This document shows, piece by piece, positions 46,695 to 55,060 of a stretch of 64,000 nucleotides of DNA. The DNA comes from Halomonas cupida (GTDB taxonomy: Bacteria; Pseudomonadota; Gammaproteobacteria; Pseudomonadales; Halomonadaceae), in the NCBI RefSeq assembly GCF_900142755.1, contig NZ_FRCA01000010.1:1-64000 (forward strand), given 5' to 3'. A program made the position numbers and the translations under genes. How positions within the stretch are numbered: position 1 is the stretch's first letter; the number at the start of each line of letters is the position of its first letter. The notes beneath the pieces are model-generated. The model had not been told where the DNA came from, searched no databases, and was given only the letters and a program-made list of their open reading frames with translations.

Positions 46695-47954
46695 TCATGG
46701 TCGAATCCAGCGATAACGATAGTATCCAGCATCATTCAGGTAGCGAAACTCCAGGATCCCTGCTCCCGTCGGGTCGAACACCCGGCGTTCACCATAGGGG
46801 ATGGTTTCCATTGCCACCCAGCTCTTGCCACCATCTCGACTGAGTTCCATATGTCTGCCGTCCCCTCTGCCAGCGTTTATCAGCAGCAGATTGTCGTTAC
46901 CGCGCAGACTGCTCTGAGGCGAGCGCCCGCTGGCCTTCAACGGCAGCCACTCGCCGGCGGACAGGCGATACAGTGTATAGCGCTCGAGTTCGGCTGCCCG
47001 GTGAATCGCGTACAGCTGGTCTCCGGCACCGTTGACCAGTTCCTGCAATTGGCCGGGGCGCTGTTCGATGTCGATTAGTTCGCCGGTTTGGGCATTCAGT
47101 TGCAGTAGTAGCACGGAGTCGGTGTCGCTGCCTCGGTTCTCCACCATGGCATAGACCCGGCCAGTTTCATCCATGCCCCAGCGGAACCGTGCCAGAGAGT
47201 CGTCTCGCAGGGTTGCACTGCCCAGCTGCGATGAACCGGTCAACAGTTGGTGGGCATCGGCCAGTTCCCGCCAGTCCTGTCCGCCATTTTCGGAGAGATA
47301 GAGTGAACCGGAATCGGCGAGCCAGATGCGCTGCTTGTCGACATGCAGTAGCTGGATCATGCCGATGCCATCGAGGACACTCTGCGCCGCCAGTCTCCAA
47401 TGCACGCCGTTGTCGTCGGAGGCGAATACTGTCTGGTCGGGAACTCCTGTCAGCTCGGCGAACAGATAGCAGTGCCCTCTGGTATCGCAGTGCATGCCGG
47501 AAACTTCGCCCCCCAGGCGACCGACAACATCGACTCGTTTGCCATCGGCGCGCATCAGGTAGGTCAGGTTCAGGGGTTCGAAATCAAACCCAAGGCTTGT
47601 GCGATACACTTCCTCCGCCTGTGATGCCACCAGGCAATTGAGGGTCGGCAGATCTTCACCGGTTGCCACTTCGCCCTGAGTGAGGCAGGTCGCACGACAT
47701 TCACCGGCTTCGGAACAGGCTTCTACCTCGCCGTCACGGCCACGTGACGCCACACTCCATAGGCTGTCGCCATTGGCGGCCGTAGTCTGGAGAGTATCCC
47801 ACTCGACAGGGGCCTGTAGTGCCACCGTCAGTGCCTGTTCGGGTTCCTCATGCCATGGTCTGGCATAACCAACCATCAGATACCAGGCAAACACAAACAC
47901 GCCATAACACAGCAGAGCGGCATACAGGCAGGGGCGAATCCAACGAGGCAACAT
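46695..47954 (-). CDS. Membrane-anchored BNR/Asp-box beta-propeller protein
   Basis: I do not recognise a named family. Starting at the ATG two bases after the preceding gene gives 419 residues: one N-terminal membrane segment (about 9-30, LYAALLCYGVFVFAWYLMV) and a long extracytoplasmic part. At least three Asp-box repeats are visible (SDDNGVHW, SENGGQDW, SRDGGKSW), the mark of BNR/sialidase-type beta-propellers, as in exo-glycosidases and binding proteins. Several cysteines (ACSEAGECRATC and others) suggest disulfides and periplasmic location. No sialidase active-site motif is evident, so a binding or scaffolding role is more likely. It is the last gene of a same-strand set with the two genes upstream. 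Confidence 0.75.
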   Translation of the reverse strand: MLPRWIRPCLYAALLCYGVFVFAWYLMVGYARPWHEEPEQALTVALQAPVEWDTLQTTAANGDSLWSVASRGRDGEVEACSEAGECRATCLTQGEVATGEDLPTLNCLVASQAEEVYRTSLGFDFEPLNLTYLMRADGKRVDVVGRLGGEVSGMHCDTRGHCYLFAELTGVPDQTVFASDDNGVHWRLAAQSVLDGIGMIQLLHVDKQRIWLADSGSLYLSENGGQDWRELADAHQLLTGSSQLGSATLRDDSLARFRWGMDETGRVYAMVENRGSDTDSVLLLQLNAQTGELIDIEQRPGQLQELVNGAGDQLYAIHRAAELERYTLYRLSAGEWLPLKASGRSPQSSLRGNDNLLLINAGRGDGRHMELSRDGGKSWVAMETIPYGERRVFDPTGAGILEFRYLNDAGYYRYRWIRP

Positions 47955-47956
47955 TG

Positions 47957-49174
47957 TCAGGAAATCTCGATGAGTACAGGAGAACGGCCGTGGTGCAGGC
48001 GCCACTGGTACGCCAGGGCGACCACCTTTTCCACCTCCGAACCGTTCGGCAGGAGCCTGGTCGGGAAACGCCATCCCACAAATGTGAGGACCAAACCGCC
48101 AATACCAAACAGCATCAGGGACACTAGCCCCATGAAGCTGCCAAATTCCATCAGCTGTAACCAGTCCCAGTAATCCGGCCCAATGCCTCGTGAGATCCAG
48201 TCGTGCAGAGTGATGCCCAACAGGCATAACGTCATGAACAGTCCCATAAATGCCAGAATGCTCAGCAGCACGCGGCGTGACTGTGGCGAATGAGAGCAAC
48301 CACTGTAGCTGATGTAGGCGAGGCCATCGGTGAGGTTGAGCAGGCCATGTACCTCGCCATCGCTGATCAGGGTAAGTAGAGCGATAGGGTCCTTTTCCCC
48401 AATGAATAATGGTGCTCGCCGCCGAAAGACAAAACCACCCTGTATGAGCATGCTGGATGGCGTCGTCAGCGTGAACTGCACACTGCCACAGCGCAGCTGA
48501 TAGCGCCTGACAACCTGCTGGGATCGTCCCGATCCTGTTGACCACTGAGTAATCTCGACCTCACTGGCGGTTCCCTGGACGATACCGACATCGCCATGGA
48601 TACCGTCAGCGAGTGGCAAGGCAGCAGCCGATGGCAGCGGCGTTGTATCGCTCAAGGTAGGCAGGCCGCTGGTCTGTAGAGTATTCAGCTCACTCCGTAG
48701 GCGCCTCCCTGCGGGGTGCAACCTGACGACTAGCTTCGCCAATGTCCAGCAAGTGACGAACACGCAGCCGAGACCTGTCACGATTTTCGCCAGGATCAGC
48801 GCCGTTGCGCTGCCGGGTATCCAGAAGACGGCAACGGTCAGAGCGAACACCAGGGCTAGGGTCAGAAGAAGGCCGCGTAGAGGACGGTATTGTGGTGCCC
48901 AGATTTCACCATCGGCACGTTGGAACCAGTGCAGCCAGGCGCTACCATCGGCCAAGCGATGGGCACCGATGATCAGCGGCTCTCCGTTGCCTGGTGCCGG
49001 ATCCGGTAGGGCGCGCTCGAACTGTTCGCGATAGAAGAAGAATACGCCTTTGTCGGTGCGCAGCCGACACAGAGTAGTGGACTCATCAGTGGTCTGCTGC
49101 GTCATTTCACGACATCGGGCGCTGACACAGAAAGTCGCACCAGCACGGGGGGACTGGGGAGTGGACACATTCAT
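47957..49174 (-). CDS. Hypothetical four-helix membrane protein
   Basis: No family recognised. The 405-residue protein has a soluble N-terminal part (1-100, with GVFFFYREQFERALP), two adjacent membrane segments (about 101-119 and 121-147), a central soluble region of about 150 residues rich in predicted beta strands, two more membrane segments (about 302-322 and 345-368) and a short basic tail. The ATG has GGGAGG at a proper distance; an inner Met at residue 24 is possible. It ends two bases before the beta-propeller gene and starts on the stop of a possible 25-residue ORF, so the genes are very likely co-translated. It may interact with its neighbours at the inner membrane; that is inference. 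Confidence 0.72.
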   Translation of the reverse strand: MNVSTPQSPRAGATFCVSARCREMTQQTTDESTTLCRLRTDKGVFFFYREQFERALPDPAPGNGEPLIIGAHRLADGSAWLHWFQRADGEIWAPQYRPLRGLLLTLALVFALTVAVFWIPGSATALILAKIVTGLGCVFVTCWTLAKLVVRLHPAGRRLRSELNTLQTSGLPTLSDTTPLPSAAALPLADGIHGDVGIVQGTASEVEITQWSTGSGRSQQVVRRYQLRCGSVQFTLTTPSSMLIQGGFVFRRRAPLFIGEKDPIALLTLISDGEVHGLLNLTDGLAYISYSGCSHSPQSRRVLLSILAFMGLFMTLCLLGITLHDWISRGIGPDYWDWLQLMEFGSFMGLVSLMLFGIGGLVLTFVGWRFPTRLLPNGSEVEKVVALAYQWRLHHGRSPVLIEIS

Positions 49175-49248
49175 TGACGGGCCTCCCTGTCGCTGAAGTC
49201 TGGCGTATTGACCATCAGGGGAGGAGCCAGCTCGCGCAGATCATTCAT
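49171..49248 (-). CDS. Possible 25-residue small protein between the two membrane-protein genes
   Basis: An ATG overlapping the end of the upstream gene by eight bases (ATGAATGA) opens a 25-codon frame, MNDLRELAPPLMVNTPDFSD followed by REARQ, whose TGA overlaps the ATG of the downstream gene by four bases (ATGA). It exactly fills the gap between the flanking genes with coupling overlaps at both ends, which is unlikely in a random spacer. It has no membrane segment. It may instead be a leader that couples translation. There is no direct evidence of expression. Confidence 0.4.
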   Translation of the reverse strand: MNDLRELAPPLMVNTPDFSDREARQ

Positions 49249-50764
49249 CGGCGGCTCCATCCTCGAACTGTCGTGTTGAGAAGCGAGAAACGGTTACGCC
49301 CTGTTGGCGATAGTAAGTTTCCAACGCCTGGACGACACGGTTGAACTCATCGCTGCTCACGCCGTGATATTCCGATGTCGCCACCACCAGGCGGGGCGGC
49401 GGGGTCATCTGCAGCGAACGGTCGATGATGGCCATCGGCAGCTTGCCGTTCCCCTGGGCGATACGGTCGGGAAGTTCGGTGCTGTCGTGATAGCTGATAT
49501 GCCATGCCAGAACCTGCCGTGGCACATTGCTGACGCCTCCGGGAGAGAGAGCCTCGGGCGAAAGCAGAAAGAAGAACAACACCTTCTCACCAGGTATCGG
49601 TTGCATCGAGACACGGGTTGGCTTGACCACATCCAACTGATCGTTATGCAGCAGTCCGATGCGATACCCCTCGGCTTCACCATTGCGCAGAAACCTGGAA
49701 ATGGCGCCTGATGCGTTCATGGTGTCGATGGCTGCGACGCCGATGCTGGTATTGAAGGTGATATTCGGCATCAATAACGGTTTGATGTTGCCATCGATAC
49801 CGGCTCCCCATAGGTAGAGAGGTCCCCTCTGCGCAACTGTTCGCTGGAGGCTGTTGGCGCTGCGCTCGAACGCCTGTGGCGCTTGTTGCTGGATGCTGGC
49901 AAATGGGCCGGGGTCGATCACTGCCTTGATTTCCGGGCCACAGGCTCGGATCAGATAGGAAAGCGACAGCAGTGCAATTCCCCAAGATGCGAATTTGCTG
50001 TTGCGGATCAGTTGTTGGTGCCGACGACCTTCTGCCTGACGATTGGCCTCTCCCAGGCGCCTGGCAACGGAAGCACCCAACTGCGGCCTTGGGTCTGTTG
50101 TCTGTTCGGGCGACTGCGACCTGGCGGGTGATCGTGTTCTCGATGGGGGCTGATGGAGTTTGCCTGCGACTTCATCGAAAACTGGACGTTGTGCAATGGA
50201 GAGGGATGAGGATGTGACTTTTGAGCCTGCACTGAACAGAGCCTGCCGACTGGGCAGACCATCGCTGAAGAAGCTCTGGATCTGTCCGCGTACGCCGGCG
50301 AGTACGGCGGCGTTGAAGGCGAGATAGTCCAGTAGATCTTCGGCATAGTGTCGGGAGTCGAGATGAAAGGACAGCTGCCGACCGCCTGTCAGGCGCAGGC
50401 GTAACGAGGGCGCAGTGATCTCCCCGCGCCGCAGTGACCTGTCTCGCCCCTCTGTGTGGCTGACAATGTCGCTGAACTCCACCCGACCGAACAAGCGCGA
50501 GTTGAAGCCGGACTGATCGAGTTCGACTACCTCGTTGGCGCCCCTCGATCTTCGCTCACGCCACCAATAGGTGAACAGCGCTGTAAGCCAGAGACTAATT
50601 GCAGCCAGCTTGAGTGGCCAGTGCCATGAGGCGGGCAGCGACGAACCGTTGATCACCGGAATGGCTATGGATAGCACGACGAGGCCTACACCGGCGATCG
50701 CCACAATCATGCCTCTCAGATCATTTCGAGCATGGTGGTATTGCAGGGTTATCGACTGTTCCAT
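49241..50764 (-). CDS. Hypothetical membrane protein with TM hairpin and PH-like region
   Basis: No named family recognised. The 507-residue protein has two N-terminal membrane segments (about 18-38 and 51-68) followed by a beta-rich stretch (80-150: VVELDQSGFNSRLFGRVEFS...), a layout resembling bacterial PH-like membrane proteins. A Pro/Ser/Arg-rich linker (205-230) follows, then a third membrane segment (about 258-276) and a 230-residue C-terminal domain, probably extracytoplasmic, with RGPLYLWGAGIDG and LAWHISYHDS. It seems to be the main or first gene of the set. Its ribosome-binding site is weak. The function is unknown; position and overlaps tie it to the next two genes. Confidence 0.7.
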   Translation of the reverse strand: MEQSITLQYHHARNDLRGMIVAIAGVGLVVLSIAIPVINGSSLPASWHWPLKLAAISLWLTALFTYWWRERRSRGANEVVELDQSGFNSRLFGRVEFSDIVSHTEGRDRSLRRGEITAPSLRLRLTGGRQLSFHLDSRHYAEDLLDYLAFNAAVLAGVRGQIQSFFSDGLPSRQALFSAGSKVTSSSLSIAQRPVFDEVAGKLHQPPSRTRSPARSQSPEQTTDPRPQLGASVARRLGEANRQAEGRRHQQLIRNSKFASWGIALLSLSYLIRACGPEIKAVIDPGPFASIQQQAPQAFERSANSLQRTVAQRGPLYLWGAGIDGNIKPLLMPNITFNTSIGVAAIDTMNASGAISRFLRNGEAEGYRIGLLHNDQLDVVKPTRVSMQPIPGEKVLFFFLLSPEALSPGGVSNVPRQVLAWHISYHDSTELPDRIAQGNGKLPMAIIDRSLQMTPPPRLVVATSEYHGVSSDEFNRVVQALETYYRQQGVTVSRFSTRQFEDGAADE

Positions 50765-50803
50765 CGTCTTGAGTTCGATCCATCGAATACATGGCAGGAA
50801 GCG

Positions 50804-50995
50804 TTATCTGCAGTGAGAAAAAATATCAATCACTATAATCCCAGTCTTATCGACTGTCACTGGCCGACTCTTGAGGAATGCCTCGTTCGTGTCTTGCAGA
50901 ATAACAGATAGGCAATTGAAGGTTTCCACCGAAGATATGCAGGAACGGTCGATGCTCGCCGACGCTTCGTACATGGCATAGAATATGCGGTTCAT
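50804..50995 (-). CDS. Possible 63-residue ORF upstream of the membrane-protein set
   Basis: From the ATG at 50995 a frame of 63 codons reads MNRIFYAMYEASASIDRSCI and continues with normal-looking composition to a stop 39 bases before the 507-residue gene. It has no clear ribosome-binding site. It occupies the region that must also contain the promoter of the divergent MFS gene, so it may be chance. Apart from it, the 271 bases between the divergent genes show no other gene; the strand near 50815-50850 is AT-rich and promoter-like. Confidence 0.25.
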   Translation of the reverse strand: MNRIFYAMYEASASIDRSCISSVETFNCLSVILQDTNEAFLKSRPVTVDKTGIIVIDIFSHCR

Positions 50996-51035
50996 CTCAG
51001 GGCGCCACGCCCACATCCAGGTTGTCGGAAGTTCT

Positions 51036-52409
51036 ATGTCCAAGGGCTCAATGTTGTTGGTCTCCGAGCGGCGAGCCATCGTCGGTCTGGCGGGGCTCTA
51101 TGCCACGCGTATGCTCGGGTTGTTCATGGTGTTGCCCGTGCTGGCGCTCAATGCCGATCATCTGGCAGGTGCGACGCCGCTGCTGGTTGGCCTTGCCCTG
51201 GGGGTCTATGGCCTGACTCAGGCGGTACTGCAGATTCCCTTTGGCATGCTGTCGGATCGCCTCGGACGTAAGCCGGTGATTGCCGCCGGCCTGTGTCTCT
51301 TCTTGATCGGAAGCATCGTTGCCGCGGAGTCGGACTCCATCGCCATGCTGATCCTTGGCCGCTGTCTCCAGGGCAGTGGCGCAGTGGCGGCAGCGATCAT
51401 GGCCCTGCTGGCCGATCAGACCCGTGAGCAGGTCCGCACGGCAGCGATGGCGACCATTGGTCTGTCGATCGGTGTGGCGTTCGGTGTCGCCATGGTGATT
51501 GGCCCGTTGGTCACCACTCACTTCGGGTTATCCGGAGTGTTCTGGCTGACAGCGTTGCTGGCGGTACTGGGGTTGCTGGTGCTGTGGAAACTGGTGCCTC
51601 CCGCTCCCCAACTGCGTGGGCACCATGATGTCGGTATGGATCGCGGGCAGCTGGCCAGCATCATCGGGCGGATCGACCTGTGGCGCATGGATACCTCAAT
51701 CTTCAGCCTCCATCTGATCCTGATGGCGATCTTCACCGCCGTGCCGTTCAAGCTGGTCGACGCCGGTATCATCGAGGCTCGCCATGGACTGGTGTATCTC
51801 GGTGTCATGGGGCTGTCGTTTGTGGCCATGGTGCCGTTGGTGATCATTGCCGAAAAGCGCCGCAAGATGAAGCTGATGTGCCTGGGTGCGATCGGCACCA
51901 TCGTTCTCAGTCTGCTGGGGCTGGGCCTGAGCGGTGCCCATCTGGTATTGCTGCTGGCCTGGTTGTTCGCCTTCTTTACGGCCTTCAATCTGCTCGAGGC
52001 GACGCTACCATCAATGATCAGCAAGCTGGCGCCGGCCGGCGCCAAGGGCACGGCGATGGGCATCTATTCGACCAGCCAGTTTCTGGGTGCCTTCACGGGC
52101 GGGGTGATGGGGGGCTTCCTGGCCGACCGCTTCGGTCTGTCTGCGGTGTTCCTCGGTGCGGCAATCGTCGCCGGGGCATGGTGGCTGTTGATGCTGGGAA
52201 TGCGCGCCCCTCGTCACCTTTCCAGCGAGATTGTGGTGCTTTCCGACGAGCAGCAGGACACTCCGCTGGAGACATTGATGGAACGCTTCGCGGCGGTAAC
52301 CGGTGTCGAGGATGTGATGGTGGTGCCGGAGGAGCGGTTGGCCTATCTCAAGGTCGACCGTGCCCAGCTCGATAATGAGGCGTTGGCACGCCTGACCGCG
52401 TCGGGGTGA
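51036..52409 (+). CDS. YajR-like MFS transporter with C-terminal YAM-type domain
   Basis: The 457-residue protein has twelve membrane segments with the MFS motif A (GMLSDRLGRKP after TM2) and a soluble C-terminal domain of about 65 residues (LETLMERFAAVTGVEDVMVV...LAYLKVDRAQLD), as in E. coli YajR, whose YAM domain has a ferredoxin-like fold. The substrate is unknown. The ATG was chosen for GGAAG upstream; starts 17 codons earlier are possible. This gene beside ssb and near uvrA is a conserved arrangement in related bacteria. Confidence 0.85.
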   Translation: MSKGSMLLVSERRAIVGLAGLYATRMLGLFMVLPVLALNADHLAGATPLLVGLALGVYGLTQAVLQIPFGMLSDRLGRKPVIAAGLCLFLIGSIVAAESDSIAMLILGRCLQGSGAVAAAIMALLADQTREQVRTAAMATIGLSIGVAFGVAMVIGPLVTTHFGLSGVFWLTALLAVLGLLVLWKLVPPAPQLRGHHDVGMDRGQLASIIGRIDLWRMDTSIFSLHLILMAIFTAVPFKLVDAGIIEARHGLVYLGVMGLSFVAMVPLVIIAEKRRKMKLMCLGAIGTIVLSLLGLGLSGAHLVLLLAWLFAFFTAFNLLEATLPSMISKLAPAGAKGTAMGIYSTSQFLGAFTGGVMGGFLADRFGLSAVFLGAAIVAGAWWLLMLGMRAPRHLSSEIVVLSDEQQDTPLETLMERFAAVTGVEDVMVVPEERLAYLKVDRAQLDNEALARLTASG

Positions 52410-52474
52410 AATTCTGCCTTGAGGGCTTATTGCTGCCGGATTCGTGCTCAGACGCGTGCAGATTGATCCCGAGG

Positions 52475-52510
52475 CGAGGGCTTCTCGCGTAGACGAGGGC
52501 TTCTCGCGTA
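52475..52510. repeat. Tandem 17-bp repeat with dyad symmetry upstream of ssb
   Basis: CGAGGGCTTCTCGCGTA is present at 52475-52491 and 52494-52510 (period 19). Each copy contains a GCGAG or ACGAG...CTCGC dyad around GGCTT, and the second leads into TATAGT (52509-52514), a possible -10 box. It may be a tandem operator for ssb. The 300-base gap between the MFS gene and ssb otherwise shows no gene. Confidence 0.6.
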
Positions 52511-52709
52511 TAGTAGCGGTAATGGTTTTTCTTACGGGAACGGTCTTCGCCAGGAGTGGTTGCGTACCATCTCCTGGCCTCATTGGCGGCTGTTATGGAC
52601 AGTCGTGAAGGACAGTTCTGAGATACATTGAGTGCTTGCAGCGGTACCCATGAGTAAGTGATTGCTTATCGGCTGTTGCAGGCTCGTTGCCAAGTTCAAG
52701 GAGTCAAAT

Positions 52710-53288
52710 ATGGCCCGTGGTATCAACAAGGTCATCCTGATCGGTAACCTGGGGCAGGACCCTGAAGTTCGCTTCACCCCTTCCGGCACTGCGGTGGCCA
52801 ACCTCAACCTGGCGACCACCGATACCTGGATGGACCGCCAGAGTGGCCAGCGCCAGGAGCGTACAGAATGGCACCGCATCGTGCTGTTCAACAAGCTGGC
52901 CGAGATCGCCCAGCAGTACGTCAAGAAGGGCTCCAAGCTGTACATCGAAGGTCGCCTGCAGACGCGCAAGTGGCAGGATCAGAACGGCCAGGACCGTTAC
53001 TCCACCGAGATCGTTGCCAACGACATGCAGATGCTTGATGGCCGTGGCGATGGTGGCCAGGGCGGAGGCTTCGGAGGCCAGCAGGGTGGTAACTTCGGTG
53101 GCGCCCAGGGCGGCGCTCAGCAGAACTATGGCACTCCCCAGCAGGGCGGTAACTATGGTGGCGCACCGCAGCCCCCACAGAATGCTCCGGCCCCCAATCA
53201 GGGCGGTGGCCAGGGTGGCCAGAAAGGCAACTTTGGTGCGCCGGACCCGGGCAGCTTCGACGATTTCGACGACGAGATCCCGTTCTAG
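52710..53288 (+). CDS. ssb: Single-stranded DNA-binding protein
   Basis: SSB protects ssDNA and recruits repair and replication proteins. The 192-residue product has the OB-fold domain (1-110: [39 protein letters not shown]), a Gly/Gln/Asn-rich disordered linker with GGNFGG/GGNYGG repeats (about 112-178) and the acidic tip DFDDEIPF that binds partner proteins. The ATG follows AAGGAG. The last codons and stop are part of a 16-bp tandem duplication that extends past the gene. Confidence 0.98.
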   Translation: MARGINKVILIGNLGQDPEVRFTPSGTAVANLNLATTDTWMDRQSGQRQERTEWHRIVLFNKLAEIAQQYVKKGSKLYIEGRLQTRKWQDQNGQDRYSTEIVANDMQMLDGRGDGGQGGGFGGQQGGNFGGAQGGAQQNYGTPQQGGNYGGAPQPPQNAPAPNQGGGQGGQKGNFGAPDPGSFDDFDDEIPF

Positions 53289-53304
53289 CGAGATCCGGTT
53301 CTAG
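53273..53304. repeat. 16-bp tandem duplication at the ssb stop codon
   Basis: CGAGATCCCGTTCTAG (53273-53288, the last ssb codons and stop) is followed immediately by CGAGATCCGGTTCTAG (53289-53304), differing at one base. The second copy lies outside the gene and is shifted one base out of frame. Confidence 0.85.
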
Positions 53305-53336
53305 AAAGTACCTCTGAACAATGTAGATAACATGAA

Positions 53337-53373
53337 AGGCAAGCCACTGATTTTCAGTAGGCTTGCTTTTTTG
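53337..53373 (+). terminator. ssb terminator
   Basis: GCAAGCC pairs with GGCTTGC and an inner ACTG/CAGT stem with a one-base bulge forms around ATTTT, followed by TTTTTT. The next 130 bases to the following convergent gene show nothing recognisable. Confidence 0.88.
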
Positions 53374-53504
53374 TGTTGACTGCCGTGGTCAATGATCCCC
53401 GACTACTCTTGCTGACGGCTATATGCAGAGCCGAGGCTTCAGTTGGCAGAACAGCTTGCACTGATCCCTCATGGCGAACCGGCAGTGAGGTAACCTTATA
53501 TGGC

Positions 53505-54413
53505 TCAGGGCTGTGTCACTTCGTCAACGAAGACGGATAGGTCGCGGTTGAATCGGTCAACTTCCTCAAGGAATGGAGCATGACCGGATTCAGAGTACAT
53601 CCTGCTGCGAATGTGAGAGTTCAAGACTTCCGCTCGTGCAACGGACGGCTCGGGCTGCACGAGTGCATCCTGTGCACCGTAAAGGAGCAGCATCGGTTTG
53701 CGTGCCGCGCCCAGGCCCTCTGCGATGGAGATGGTCATTGAAGGCACGGCGTCCTGCATTGTCGGCGAAGCCAGGGCCGCGTTGGCAAGCAGGCGCTGGA
53801 AGGTGGCGGCGTCGGGCTGAGTCTGAAAGCACAGTGCAAGAAAGGCTCGCTCAGCGTCCAGGTGTGTTCGCAGGTCTGGTGAACCAAGGCCTTGATACAC
53901 TTCCGGATGTGCCACAATCTGATCCGGTTGCAGCTCGATCACACCGCCAACGTATAGTGCACCAGCGATGCGGTCGTCGCCGTATGCGGCCAGGTAGTTC
54001 GTGATGACGGCGGCACCCAGAGACCATCCGACCAGTACTGGGTTGTGGGCATTCGAGGCCGAGATCACCGCTGCCAGCTCATCTGCCCACCGGCGCCCGT
54101 CGGTGTATGCTTCAGCTTCCCCGGGTTTGCCAGACAGTCCATGACCGCGGAGGTCGTAGGTGATCAAACGGTAGCCCTGGAGCTCCGGGCTTCTCACCTG
54201 CGCTTCCCAACTCAGGTGGCTGCCAAGGAGGCCATGAATGAGGATGACTGGCTGACCATCCGGATCGCCTGATTCTTGAACGGCGATGGTGACTCCATCC
54301 GGCGCGGTGATGGTGTAGTCTTTCGTTTCAGCCAATGAGGCCGTTGATACCACAAGCAGAAGGCTGAGCAGAGCCAGCCTGTGAAGTGCGATCAGTACTA
54401 TGGAGTGACGCAT
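53505..54413 (-). CDS. Secreted alpha/beta hydrolase
   Basis: The 302-residue protein has a signal peptide (first about 28 residues, LALLSLLLVVSTASLAE) and an alpha/beta-hydrolase fold: HG at 60-61 (oxyanion region, VILIHGLLGSH), YDLRGHGLSGKP, nucleophile motif GWSLGA (Ser131), and a late SESGHAPF supplying the catalytic His. It is likely a periplasmic esterase or similar enzyme; the substrate is unknown. AGGAG precedes the chosen ATG; a start 15 codons earlier would disrupt the signal peptide. It is divergent from a MerR-family regulator, 86 bases away, which may control it. Confidence 0.85.
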   Translation of the reverse strand: MRHSIVLIALHRLALLSLLLVVSTASLAETKDYTITAPDGVTIAVQESGDPDGQPVILIHGLLGSHLSWEAQVRSPELQGYRLITYDLRGHGLSGKPGEAEAYTDGRRWADELAAVISASNAHNPVLVGWSLGAAVITNYLAAYGDDRIAGALYVGGVIELQPDQIVAHPEVYQGLGSPDLRTHLDAERAFLALCFQTQPDAATFQRLLANAALASPTMQDAVPSMTISIAEGLGAARKPMLLLYGAQDALVQPEPSVARAEVLNSHIRSRMYSESGHAPFLEEVDRFNRDLSVFVDEVTQP

Positions 54414-54499
54414 GACAGAAGCTCCTGAAGAGGGGATGCGGACAGTGTGAACCCTCACGCTGGTGTCAGGGTCAAGGGCCCGTGCTATGCTTCTGAGCC

Positions 54500-54892
54500 A
54501 TGAGCCAGACTACCTCACTGTCAGGAGACTCCTTGTCGATTGGCGCTCTCGCCCGGGAGACGGGGGCGAGCGTACGGTCGATTCGCCATTATGACGAGCA
54601 TGGCTTGCTCACATCGGCTCGTGCCAGCAATGGTTACCGGATCTTCCCTCCCACGGCGATACAACAGGTCAAACAGATCCAGCGCCTGATTGCGACGGGC
54701 TTTAGCATGACTGAAATCCGACGCTTTCCTGATTGCATGCGTTTGATCGAAGGGGCAGTGTCATGTCCGGAAACATCCGAGATCCAGCGAAAGCGGCTTG
54801 CATCCATAGAACGCCAGATAGCCGACCTCGAGCGCCGTCGTGCGCGTCTGTGCCAGATGCTGGCTGAAGGAACTGCCCCTCCATTGGACTGA
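54500..54892 (+). CDS. MerR-family transcriptional regulator
   Basis: The 130-residue protein starts with the MerR winged HTH (LSIGALARETGASVRSIRHY, about residues 11-30, then NGYRIFPP) and continues with the dimerisation helix. There are few cysteines and no metal-binding pattern of MerR, CueR or ZntR, so it is probably a small-molecule or stress sensor of the organic-effector type. It is divergent from the secreted hydrolase gene, its likely target. The 168 bases after it, up to the AraC gene end, hold a run of nine G and no recognisable gene. Confidence 0.88.
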   Translation: MSQTTSLSGDSLSIGALARETGASVRSIRHYDEHGLLTSARASNGYRIFPPTAIQQVKQIQRLIATGFSMTEIRRFPDCMRLIEGAVSCPETSEIQRKRLASIERQIADLERRRARLCQMLAEGTAPPLD

Positions 54893-55060
54893 AGGGTGTT
54901 GTGTCATTCTCGATCAGTTGACGGTAGGTCCGGTGGGCCAACGCCTCGATCAACCCCTACCAGGATTCCAGAGCCACGCCGGGTAAAGAGTCGCATGCTC
55001 ATCGCCCTGACTCGATGATGGCAGGATAGCCCGCTGCCAGGCAGCTACGGTGGGGGGGGG

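Noticed and set aside
52601..52625. CTGTTATGGACAG as a LexA box upstream of ssb
   Set aside because: The spacing between CTGT and ACAG is 5 bases, not the 8 of the E. coli-type SOS box.
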